64,000 bases of DNA from Apium graveolens (taxonomy: Eukaryota > Streptophyta > Magnoliopsida > Apiales > Apiaceae), in contig NW_027417595.1 in NCBI RefSeq assembly GCF_009905375.1, positions 1 through 64,000 of the forward strand, in the 5' to 3' direction. Below the pieces are notes generated by a model. It did not search any database. It had not been told where the DNA came from and saw only the letters and a program-made list of their open reading frames with translations. Positions 34,216-44,846 of this stretch are shown here, one piece after another. The translations under genes and the position numbers were made by a program. Each line of letters starts with the position of its first letter. The first letter of the stretch is position 1.

Positions 34216-35948
34216 TGAAGGATTTTTAGCACATAAACGCAACGAAAACGTAAATTTAAATCTTAAAAAAAAAGTGAAACCCTCTGCAGGATCCATGCGA
34301 AAAATAATATTTAATTTGTAGTTCAGTATGTTTACCTTAAGAAGTTTTACGTTAATGGGAGGATGGAGGTCTTTAATAGCGATCCAAGAACGATGAACGG
34401 AAATCCCTAGCAACTGTTCCTCAAGTGTGAAGCACTCTACCGGTATCCACCAAGAGTACAATGTGATGGAGGAGGAAGAGGTTGAGAGAATTAGTTGCCT
34501 CCCTCTTGTTCTACTTTAGAATTAGGGTTAATTATTTTGGGTTGAGTCAAATAGGGTTTATAATAGTATATTTATAGGAAAAAATTTCAGCTGAAAATTT
34601 TCCATAAAATATTATTATTATTAACCCTTTAATTGATTATTCTTATTAACCAATTAACTAATAATTAAAACACCTTTTAATCATTAATCCCTTTTCTAAA
34701 CACTTTAGAAAAATAATTCTTGCAGTTGATTTAATTTCCAAAATTAAATTCTTAATTAATAATATTAAGAATTAATTAAATCTCATTTAATCAATTATTA
34801 AATCTGCTAATTAATTATTTATTTCACAAATAAATAATTACCAGCCATTATTAATTAATTCCTCCACCATTAAATCATTTTCTTTTATGGTGTGACCATG
34901 TAGGTTCAATATTAAGCCGGTAGTAGAAATAAATAATAATAAAACTATTTTATCATTATTTATATAAATTATCTAATTCATTAAATATGATTAATTAATA
35001 AATTAATCATATTTATTCTACATCATGAGGGATATTTCTCAGCATATCGCGATTATCCGGATAATACGAATTCACTGCTTAGAATACCAAGAACCTATTC
35101 AATGAGTAGTTACCGTACAATCAATTCCTTATACCCTACAATGTCACGATTAAATACAAGGCATGAAACTTGTGTCAAGCCTATCTTATTTAATCATTTG
35201 CTTTCCCATTCACTATGCTTAGTTCTATTTAATGTAAATTAGAAACTCCTTTCTAATTTCATTCACTCTGGCCAGAGATTCCTGAACTAGCATAAGTGGA
35301 TCGACATTGAACATTCTCTTCCTTCACTGGAAGGGGTAGATCCTTTATTGATCATACACTATCTTCGTGTACAAATTCTTATACTCAGTAGAGCCCTTAT
35401 AAGTGTCCCTGGAGACTAAAAACTAAACCAAAGCATAGTTCAGTGTACACAAGATGACTATGATGACCTCAAGTCTAAGGATACTTGTACAACTATCACT
35501 ATGTGAAAAACTGCTGACACGTGAGTGAACTCCATCAGTTGTTCAGATGTGTGAGTCATGTTCAGTGAACTTATTCTATAATAAGCACCTACATACTAGC
35601 TATAGTGTCACTACACAAATGTCTATGAGAACGGACATCCTTCATAATGAAGCAAGCATAGTATGTACCGATCTTTGCGGATTACTAATTACCGGTTAGT
35701 AATCCTATGATCAGGAAATATTTAAGTTTAGAGTTATCATCTTTTAGGTCTCATTATTATGATCTCATCATAATCCATAAAAAGCTTTACTCTAAACTAT
35801 GTTATATCTTATTTAAACACTTAAATAGATAAAGCCCGCAATAAAACCAAAACAAGTCTTTTATTAATATCAATGAAATCAAAACAGATTACATAAAAGT
35901 TATTCCTAAATTATCATACATGATTGGACTTATGACACATCTCTTTCA
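34216..35948 (-). repeat. LTR of nested element (5' LTR by minus-strand reading)
   Basis: 1733 bp from TGAAAGAG (plus-strand 35948 leftwards) to TCCTTCA. It carries a 13-base insertion-like difference near 35690-35705 compared with the other LTR. Confidence 0.88.
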
Positions 35949-36791
35949 GGCCTGACACGAGATCCATGCCTTGTATTTAATCAGGATATTGTAAGGGTAG
36001 AAGGAGTTCATTGTACGGTAACTAGTCACTGACAGGTTCTTGGTATTCTAAGCAGTGAATTCATATTATCCGGATAGTCACGATATGTTGAGAAGCATCA
36101 CTCACGATGTAGAATAAATATAATTAATCAGTTAATTATATTTAGTGAATTTTAGTATTCATGTAAATAATTAATAAAAGTTTATTATTATTTATTTCTA
36201 CTACCGGCAAAATATTGAACCTATAGGGTCACACCATAAAAGAATATTTTTTTTGATGAAATAATGAGAGAGAGAATTATTTTCTAAATAGTTTAGAAAA
36301 AAAATAATGATTAAAATAGTTTTAATTATTATTAAAACATTTTATAAAGATAAAATGTGGGGCTAATATATATATATATATATATATTGATATATTATAA
36401 AAATCCTAGGAGAGCCCTATAAATAGAATAAGATGGCTCATTCTAAAGGTACACTTGTTTTTGTGAAAAACCTAAGAAGAAGCTAGCCTCTATCTTCTTC
36501 CTCTCTCTCTCTCTCTCTATCTCTCTCTATCTCTCTCCCAAAACTCCATTTTTATAAAAGCTTGGTTTTATAAAAAGCTTCATCGAAGAGGATTATTCTT
36601 GGTGGATACCGGTAGAGTGCTTCACACACTGAGAAACAACTGCTAGCAACCATTTTATAAAGCTTCAATTTTTAAGGCATGGTTACGATTCCTCCGTTTT
36701 TTTTTATTTATACATTTTTCTATATGTGCGATACATGATTTTTACGGAATAATTGTTATATCACGCTTCCGCTCATTCATAAATTCCTTCA
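35949..36791 (+). mobile_element. Outer Copia-type LTR, right fragment
   Basis: It continues the outer LTR and ends AAATTCCTTCA at 36791, matching the LTR end of the nested family. It includes an (AT)n tract (about 36366-36390), a CT-rich tract (about 36495-36538) and a TGGTGGATACCGGTAGAG block also found inverted at 32696-32713 and 34437-34456. No primer-binding site follows, so the piece is a solo LTR or an orphan 3' end. Confidence 0.72.
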
Positions 36792-36799
36792 TAGGGGAG

Positions 36800-38810
36800 T
36801 AGAGTGGACCAAGAAGTGGAATGAAACTGATTTCATTCATTCCAAGCTCTAAAGTTCTGACAGAGCACTTTGCTAAAGCTGATGAGCTTGTGATAAATTA
36901 TGATTTCAAGACACAACTCAAAAAGAGGTTTATTAGACCTAATTCTGAAAAGGTAGAAGCAATTGAGAAAACTCAAGAGAAGCAACAGGCCCCAATCTCT
37001 GAGGTTCCGACTAATCAAGCTTCTCAACAGACTCAATTGGATGAAATTCAATCTTCAGTTGAACTTTTTCTCTCACTCCTACTATCAGATGATGCCAAAA
37101 AGAAGATAGTTAAGTCCAAATGCTCTAATGATCAAATACTGAAGAAGAAAGATGATAAAGCTGATGACCAGGAAACCCTAGCAAGGGTAGAGGTCAAGCT
37201 CAAAGTAAAGAGCAGAGCAACGAGGTTTCTTCAAGGAAACTAATTACTGAAGCAAGCAAATCTTCTACTCAAAAGAAGACAAGTTCTGAAGCTGCTCAAA
37301 CTCAAAATCTGATAGCAAGTACTGAAACTCAAAATCTGATATCAAGTTCTGATTAGCAAAGTCTGATGACAAAGCCTGATGTTCTGATACAAGGTGGAAG
37401 TCAAGATTCTCAAAAGTTCATGCAAACTCTGAAGCTCAAGGGGAAGCAGACAATAGTCTACTACAAGGATCCCAAGATTCAGACACTTGATGAGGAAATT
37501 GCTAGAAGATTGTTTCTAAAACATAATCCAGGAATGGATTTTGAAAATCTCAAGGAGGAAGAAGCTAGATTTAAAGCTAAAAAGAAAAATCTAAAGCCAA
37601 AAACTTCTGTTGCAAAGAAACCTCCAAGGCCTAAGGTAAAAGGCATTGTGATCAAGGAGAAGTCAAATACCGAGGCATCAAAGCCCAAGTCTAGATCACA
37701 GATTGAGATTGATCCTAAAGACAAAGGGAAAGGAAAAATTGATGAACCAATCAAGCTACTGGAGATGAAACTTCCTCAAATCCTGATAAAGTCAGTGTGC
37801 AAAATGGTTCAAGTTACTGATGATAATCTTATTGAAGATAAAGATGTTCAAACTCTGAAAAGAAAGAAGATTTCTGAAGAATCAAAGACAACCTCTGACA
37901 AGGCTCAAGTTGTTCAGAGTGAAGAACAACAAGCTATAACAGAAACATCAAGTCTGATAAAGTCATCAAGTCAACCTCTGACAGTGCTCAAGTTGATTTA
38001 GACAAAATGGAAGTAGCTGATAAAAAAAAACTTATGTAGAAAAATGTCAAACCATCAGATCCTAAGAAAAGCCAATTGCTGTCTACATTCATGACTATTG
38101 GGTTAAATGTTAGAGAACCAAGAGACGGGGCTGGACTAGGTTCTGATGAAGCAAAGATTAAGACATGAGTTGAAGTTGCTACTAGAGATCCATTTTTATT
38201 GACTGACAGACCGCTTGAAGATGTTACACAGAAACATCTTGATAAGGTTATCTCTGTTCAAGTGGTACTGGATGCTCATGACAAGCACAATGTCAAGGAA
38301 AATCTGATTCTATTTCTTGAAGATGGAAGGACATATCAGATGTCGGAATCGGATGTGTTAAACAAATCACTGAAAGAACTTCAATTCTTTCATTACCTTT
38401 TAGAGGTAAAGTCTGATATTACCAGGAGATGGTCAAACTTCATTTTGAAGACCATCAGAGATAAAGTAAGAATTTCTAGTTCAAGAGTTACAGAATTCAT
38501 TCCTAATATTGTTGAAAATGATGGAAGTGAAATTCCAGTGAAGAAGAATTATGCTAAGCTTAAAGTGATAGTGAAAGAGAAATGTATGTGCTACAATGAA
38601 TATTCTTCTCATCCTAGGGTAATAAGACTGAATGATGGTTTAGAAAGAAACCATATCTCTATTTTAAGGACTGCAATCTACCAGATTGGAAGTCAGAATG
38701 AAGAGATGAAGCAAGTCAAGACTACACTCTCTCAAGTCCTGAGGATTAAAGAAGAAAAGCTGATATCAAGCTTTGTCAAGAATCATCATGGATTCAGATT
38801 GACTCAGTGA
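36800..38810 (+). pseudogene. Degenerate downstream ORF of a SIRE/Maximus-like Copia element
   Basis: Three successive open stretches (36821-37243, 37366-38001, 38199-38810) encode Lys/Ser/Glu-rich, low-complexity sequence and then a more ordered region of about 200 residues. They are separated by frameshifts and stops (for example near 37243, 37356 and 38001). They lie directly upstream of a polypurine tract and an LTR, where SIRE-type elements carry an extra post-pol (env-like) ORF. No reverse transcriptase or integrase is present in this window for this element, and the product has no clear signal peptide or membrane segment. Lineage assignment rests on position and LTR style. Confidence 0.5.
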
Positions 38811-38936
38811 GATTGGTAAAAGCTACAAGGACTGTAAGTTGTAGTTAGTTATCTAGTTAAACTCTTATTGTATTTGTACTTAAATATTTTTGACATCATC
38901 AAATCTATTAACTTGTATATTTTGCATAATTTACAA

Positions 38937-38948
38937 GTTGGGGAAGAT
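38937..38948 (+). other. Polypurine tract of the SIRE-like element
   Basis: GTTGGGGAAGAT lies immediately before the LTR start at 38949. Confidence 0.6.
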
Positions 38949-39512
38949 TGTTAGATATATTTGAGATGTCATGTCTAATATGATTTGTATTTAGTTTTCA
39001 GAACTTAACAACATGACAAATCAGGACTTACTGAAATCAGGACTTGCTGGAAGTCAGAACTTAAAATCAGAACTTAAGGTCATATCAGAACTTAAGTGCG
39101 GGAGGACTTACAATTAAGGAAGGAAGCTGATTTACAGTAGAAGATCGAGACTAAATAAAAGAAGATATGCATGGAAAGAGTTAGAAGACTGAAAGACTTG
39201 TAGAAGATATCTGATTGATATATTTTAGGAGACATAATTATATTCCATATCAATTAGAAGTTATCTTGTAACTGTGTACTATATAAACACATAATTTGGG
39301 TTTACACTATATGTGTTATCATTATCGAGAAGATTATACATTGTAACCTAGCAGCTCTTAGTGATATTTGTTCATCACTGAGAGAGAACAGTTCCATTAT
39401 AACAGAGTTTATCATATTGTATATATCTGTTTACTGTTACTTGTGTTCAAAATCGATTTGATTGTATTAACACTGTATTCTACCCCCTTCTACAGTGTTG
39501 TGTGACCTAACA
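38949..39512 (+). mobile_element. 3' LTR of the SIRE-like Copia element
   Basis: 564 bp, begins TGTTAGATAT and ends CCTAACA, giving a TGTTAG/CTAACA inverted end pair. It has a TATA box (ACTATATAAAC, about 39279-39289) and a C/T-rich block near the 3' end. The 5' LTR and most of the element are absent from the window. Confidence 0.78.
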
Positions 39513-39828
39513 GGACTAGCTGTCCTTACAAGATGTCTACGTATCTCTGTGTTGTAGAGAATCAAGCCAAAAACGTAGTTCTAGGTTAAGGGGTAGATCC
39601 CTTTATATAAATGTTGAGTCTAGGGTTAAACTAGGGTAGAAAGACTTGGTGGACAAGTCTCCTACTTATATGGTAAGTAGGACTCTCCTAAACGGTGGAT
39701 TCTGGATATTTCCTAGGCGGAGTCTGTTTCCATGTTGGATACGATATTGGTGTCATCATGGATCTAATTCTCAGGCCTGCTTGACGGGGTTCACATGTAG
39801 CTGCTTTCGGGCCGTGGGCTACACCATT
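39513..39828. other. Intergenic spacer
   Basis: No gene or clear repeat is recognised. It ends where the 168-bp duplication starts. Confidence 0.5.
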
Positions 39829-40162
39829 CACTTTGGGTCGTGGTCGTCGCAGTCTGCTTGGATTATCAAAATTCATATTGGGATGTGACTGTGACGACCT
39901 ACTTTGGGGGCCGTGGGTCACGGGTTTGACCAGTCAACTTTAGGACACAGTTAATTCAACATTAATTGTGTTTTTACATATTACTTTTCATCCATACACT
40001 TTGGGTCGTGGCCGTCACAGTCTGCTTGGATTATCAAAATTCATATTGGGATGTGACTGTGACGACCTACTTTGGGCCGTGGGCAACGAGTTTGACCGAT
40101 CAACTTTAGGACACAATTAATTCAACATTAATTGTGTTTTTACATATTACTTTTCATCCATA
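39829..40162. repeat. Tandem duplication, two ~168-bp units
   Basis: Units 39829-39996 and 39997-40162 begin CACTTTGGGTCGTGG and end in TTTTCATCCATA. They differ at a handful of bases (for example GGGGGCCGTGGGTCACGG versus GGGCCGTGGGCAACGA). The unit has no coding potential. Confidence 0.92.
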
Positions 40163-40216
40163 TCAGTATTGTTTCAAAATTATTACACACTATTTTATAT
40201 ATAATTCACTAAACCC

Positions 40217-40330
40217 GGGTTTTCAGGAAAACAGTCTTTGTACGTTAAGGGTAAGGGCAGGGCTGCGTACATTTTACCCTCTTAAGACCCCGCTTTAAGC
40301 GGGTTATACTGTATACATTTGGTTTGGTTT
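40217..40330 (+). mobile_element. 3' part of a SINE-like element
   Basis: The block GGGTAAGGGCAGGGCTGCGTACATT followed by ACCCT, GACCCCGCTTTAAGCGGG and a tail of TTTGGTTTGGTT has the conserved layout of the 3' region of a widespread plant SINE type with T/G-rich tails. The tRNA-like 5' half (A- and B-boxes) is not visible, so this is a 5'-truncated copy. Confidence 0.5.
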
Positions 40331-41246
40331 ATTAATTTATTGTAAATATATATATGAAATATATAATAAGTGAATATGTATAAACTAAGTAATTATTTTA
40401 TTTATTTTAGAATTATTAATTAAATGTGGTTCGTATAATATGATGGTAAGGTTAAATAAGGAAAATCTTTTTTATAATATGATTGGTCTTAAATTTAGTA
40501 TTGCTTTTTGATTAGTTATAAAATAATCAATAATTTACCGATTGGTTAACTAAATACTGAAGGGCTGTAAAATGATCCGGGTAGAACTGGACACTCGTGT
40601 GCTCAAGTATCGTATCATTTTACTTTTATTGTGTCCAAATTTGGGTCCGGTATCATATTATTCGGATACAAACTGATCCCGACTATATAAGGACCGGATT
40701 TAAACCGAATATGAGTCGGTGCCGTATTTTCTTTTCTAGCCAGATAGTTTATGATCCACTGGATACGAGTCAAATATGATTAACTAATATTAAGTATAAT
40801 TTTGATTTCCACTATTAAGATGATTATCATTTATTATAAATAAATATAATGCTATAAAAATTATAACAATATAAGTCATACTTTGTAGGATATTAAAACT
40901 TATATACGACATTAAGAATTATAAAATGATTATTTACTTACAAACATAATAAGTTAAAATTATATTATGCATACGGGTCAAATCGAATATGAGTCATGAA
41001 TCATATTTGAATATTCAGGTATGATCATTTTATAGAAAATAATATGAGACTTAATTTGAGCGGGTATATGAGTGTTCATATCTGAGATCATATTTTATCC
41101 GAGTTTAAATTTTCTCCCATATTTGGATAATTTATAAAATGGATATGAGAGATGTATCATATTTTCGAGTCAGATGTAAGCCGAGATACCGGATCAATTT
41201 ATAACCCTACTAACTATACTTGGGTAGACTCGGGTATTATGATATA

Positions 41247-41278
<32 letters not shown>

Positions 41279-41692
41279 CACACACGATATAATAGACGAA
41301 ATATTGAATGTTTGATTGATATGATACTTTGTTAATTTACTTAATTACCATTATTTAATGATTTCATTGTGTTCCTTGATTACCATTACTTTAGTGAGTA
41401 ATGTTTGAGGTCCAAATTATTATTATTTTTATCAAAATTTGTCCCAAATGACACGTGTTAAATTATAATTCATGGACACATATGTATGTAAGACGAGCCC
41501 GTCATTTTATAAAAGTTATTACTAATCAACTCTTATCGAATGTTATTTGGACAAATTTTGGAATAAGTTTTTTGGGACCTTTGTCATTTCTCTACTTAAT
41601 TAGTATCTAGTATATAAACAATTTTTAAGTAAAACAAGTTATATTTTCTATTCCAAACCTACTTTGATTATAATTAGTATATAAAATTTTTA
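40331..41692. other. Gene-free AT-rich DNA with a TA/CATA microsatellite
   Basis: Only a mixed TA, CATA and CA tract (about 41241-41286) stands out. No coding region or element ends are recognisable. Several GGATACGAGTC/GGTCAAAT-like words recur between 40570 and 41200, hinting at an old degenerate repeat. Confidence 0.5.
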
Positions 41693-41700
41693 ACTAAAAC

Positions 41701-42229
41701 TAGAGCTGAGCAAAATCGAACCGAAACTGAAAAACCGAACTGAACCGTGCTAATTCGGTTCGGTTCGATCCTGATTTATAAGGAATTCGGTCTATTCGGT
41801 CCGAACCGAACAAATCGAAATAAAATTCAGTTCGATTCTTTTAAAAAATATTTTGGTCCGGACTGAATAGACCGAGCAGACCAAATTATAAATACTATAA
41901 TTTTATATTCTATATATATTACATATATCTAAAAAATTATAATCATAATTTTTAATTATATTTATAACACTCTTAGTACTTTATATATCACCTTACTTTA
42001 ATTATATTCTAGATTTTATAATTTTTGGTTTAAAATTTTAATACAATTTTTTTTGAAAAAATTCCGTCTATTTGGTCCAAAACCGGACCGAACCGAAATT
42101 TGGTTCGGTTCAGTCCGGTCCATATTATAATTTAGGTTCGGTCTGGTCCAAGAAAAAATGATAATTCGGTTTTTCGGTCTATTCGGTTCGGTCCGAAATC
42201 GGACCGAACCGACCGAATGCTGAGCCCTA
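41701..42229. mobile_element. hAT-like MITE, 529 bp, with 8-bp target-site duplication
   Basis: The ends TAGAGCTGAGCA and (reverse complement of the right end) TAGGGCTCAGCA form inverted repeats. The subterminal regions are packed with CGGTTCGGT / ACCGAACCG motifs in opposite orientations. The flanking ACTAAAAC is present at both sides (41693-41700 and 42230-42237); an 8-bp duplication is the hAT hallmark. There is no transposase. The truncated end at 4202 is the same family. Confidence 0.88.
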
Positions 42230-42237
42230 ACTAAAAC

Positions 42238-42653
42238 ACATTACCAAACTAAAGATAAATCGTTGTTCGGTATAAAGGTCACGGGAAATAAAATAATATA
42301 TGTTATTCCTCCATGCTAAAAAAATTATATTATTGAACCAGGTTAAAACAAAATTAAAATTAAAATACAATTTATTGATCAATATAATAGTCTCGCAATA
42401 ATGACAAATAATACAGTATACAGTATTCATCTGGACTAAAACAAAATTATACTATTAATTCAAGGCTAAACTAAAACTTAAAGGAAAATAAATATAATTA
42501 ATGGGATTTGGTTGGTATAGTATAATGTGTCTAAGGTTAGAATAAAATAACAAAAGATAATTGATTCGACTAACAAAAAAATTATTGAATCAGGCTATCA
42601 GAAAATTGAATTCAAAATATAAATTGTTGATCAGTTTAATGATATCGAGCTAA
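42238..42653. other. Gene-free AT-rich spacer
   Basis: Nothing recognisable beyond simple A/T-rich sequence. Confidence 0.5.
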
Positions 42654-42879
42654 TCTATATCTATACTATGGTATAATTTGGTTCAACGGTTATCCCCCAA
42701 TTTTAGTTATTAAAAAAATAGTGTTATATATCCGCTAAACTACTAAATTATTAAATTAGTACACACATAGTCTACGAATCCTACTAAACTACAATCACAA
42801 CTTATCATATTATTAAAAAAATAGTGTTATATATATGCTAAACTACTAAATTGTTAAACTGCTAAATTGTTAAACTACT

Positions 42880-42915
<36 letters not shown>

Positions 42916-43075
42916 TATTTATCTTACTAAACTACGACCACACGTTATCTAATTATTTTTTTTATAAATTTAAAATTATTATATTTTTATATAAATATTT
43001 TTAAATTATTATATGACGGGATAAATAAAAATTTAAATATTAATGGGAACTGTGAATCGCACGGGTTAAAGCTAT
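42654..43075 (+). mobile_element. Weak Helitron-like candidate
   Basis: It starts TCTATATCTATACTAT and finishes near GAATCGCACGGGTTAAAGCTAT, resembling the TC start and the hairpin-plus-CTRR end of non-autonomous plant Helitrons. The hairpin is imperfect and the last bases read CTAT rather than CTRR. Inside are two copies of ATTAAAAAAATAGTGTTATA about 102 bases apart and a (TA)n tract (about 42884-42912). Confidence 0.3.
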
Positions 43076-43117
43076 ATAAAATAATATAAACTACTCACCC
43101 GGACTAAAAATAATATA

Positions 43118-43143
43118 CTCCCTCTGTCCCTCCCAATTGTTAT
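43118..43143 (+). mobile_element. Single Stowaway-type MITE end
   Basis: CTCCCTCTGTCCCTCCCAAT preceded by TA matches the terminus of the complete MITE at 57188-57459. No partner end is found, so it is a remnant. It lies about 145 bases upstream of the TATA box of the next gene. Confidence 0.45.
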
Positions 43144-43287
43144 CGTTTCTGGGAGAGAACTTCAAAAGTCGTATTTTAAGATAGAATAGAAAGTATAGTT
43201 TTATATTTTTTTTAAAATTTTCTTTTTCAGTAATATTCAAAGCTAAAATAAAATTAAAAATAATTAGATCACATTAACAAAGGCACT

Positions 43288-43295
43288 TATATAAA
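43288..43295 (+). promoter_or_regulatory. TATA box of the RING/TRAF zinc-finger gene
   Basis: TATATAAA lies about 30 bases before the likely transcript start near 43320. The first exon contains CTAGGGTT and AACCCTAG-like telo-box words, frequent in plant housekeeping promoters and leaders. Confidence 0.5.
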
Positions 43296-43319
43296 TTGAA
43301 GCCGGAAGTCGAGGATCAG

Positions 43320-44846
43320 TACAGCCGAAGGCTAGGGTTATAAGTAAGTAACATAACTGCCTCTCCTCCTATCTCTCTCCTCACTCTCTCCCTAATTATC
43401 GCTCACTTGATCATCTTCGTTATCACTTATTATTAAACCCTAGAAATCTTTTTATATATAAATATCTAATTATCCTCTCTTTTTGTTGATTTTAGGGTTT
43501 TTAAGATCTGCACCAGTTGATCATCGCGGTGAATCTAGGTACCTGTTTTCTTCTCAATTTTAATATCTCCCTCTTTAAGTTTTGTATGTATTTTTGAAGT
43601 TTACAGATTTATCATTTCTTTGTTGTTGTTTGTGAATTATGTGGATATATGTATATATTTGTTATTTTTTGAATTGTGATTTTGTATTTGATTTATTTAG
43701 TTTATGAGTGCTTATGTGTTTTTAGGGTTTGTGTTATTGGTGTGTATTAGCTGCTGAATTGTTGTGATTTAGCGTGGTTGATATTAATTTGTGGAGCTTG
43801 GTATCGTTTTTGTTAGCTGATGATGTTCTTTAATTTCGTTGATTGTGTTTGCTGCACGGGCACCTGCAGGGGCATGAGTTGCAATTTGCATGTCTTTGTG
43901 TGTATGTTAGTATTACTGGTTATATATATGGTTGCATTAATGAATCTAGGAAGCAGGGATTTGTGGGTCACACACCGAATTGTTGCGTCTCCGCGCACCT
44001 GCACCCGTTATCGGATTCGGATTCTTGGGGATACTTGTGTGTTTTTGGGGTTTGTATAATTGGTGTTTAATTTCGTGATGAGATGTGGCAATTTGGTGTC
44101 ATTAATGTGTCACTATTGATTTATTTTAGAGTGGAAGTTCTTTAATTTCACTGTTTGTGTTTGCGGTACGGGGACCTGTCGGAGTATGAGTTGCAATTTG
44201 CAAGTCTATACATGTGTTTTGTTATTATTACGGTTTAATATATGGTTTGCATTTATGATACTAGGATTCTAAGACGCGCACCCCGGTGTTGAATACTCGT
44301 GTATCCAGAAATCTCAACTAAATTTCTTCTGTTTTTTTTTACAATTTTTACTACAAAAATCAATAATTTGACAAATAATTCGTTTGTATCAGATGGTTAG
44401 GTCGTGTATTAGATTCAATATGCATAAATTTATTAGTTTTGTACTTTTGTTGGTGTACTCCATCTTTCATAACATCAATTATATAATTGTAATATCATTA
44501 TAGATGCGGTATGCCCACACTGTTTCTGAATCCTTTTTTCAAAGGTTAGCCCATTTGATCATGACCCACTACCAACACGCTAAGCGTTGTCACTTTAACT
44601 CTTCAACCATAAAAAAGTTCCTGTTACGAAAATTAAACATTATTCACAGATGTGCACATGTTAGCATTTGGATTAGTGAACTGTACTCAATCTTATTTTT
44701 GAATCTATGTGTTTCCACGCATTATTCACCCACATCCCCGCACCCCTAACTTTGTTTCAGGTTATCGGTAATAATATATTATTGCTTGTGTACATGTTTA
44801 CTGATTTGATGTACCTTTGGACTTTAAGGCGGATTTAAGAGAAGAT
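43320..44846 (+). other. 5' UTR with a 1.2-kb intron (43539-44760) of the RING/TRAF zinc-finger gene
   Basis: A C/T-rich leader exon (about 43320-43538) ends at AATCTAG|GTACCTG. The best acceptor is TTTGTTTCAG at 44760, and the UTR then continues to the ATG at 44847. The intron holds a diverged direct duplication: about 43724-43960 resembles about 44041-44275, including TTCTTTAATTTC and ATGAGTTGCAATTTGCA. Exon boundaries are predicted from consensus only. Confidence 0.55.

Larger units (their letters stand above)
32475..35948 (-). mobile_element. Nested minus-strand LTR element with almost no internal region
   Basis: Read on the minus strand it is a full LTR (35948 to 34216), 37 bases holding the primer-binding site, then a second LTR (34178 to 32475). 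LTR ends are TGAAAGAG and TCCTTCA. It inserted into the outer LTR of the same family, as flanking AGCCT (32470-32474) and GGCCT (35949-35953) match at four of five bases. The second LTR lacks its first ~11 bases, so one deletion removed everything from just after the primer-binding site to the start of the 3' LTR. No protein-coding internal region is left. Confidence 0.88.
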
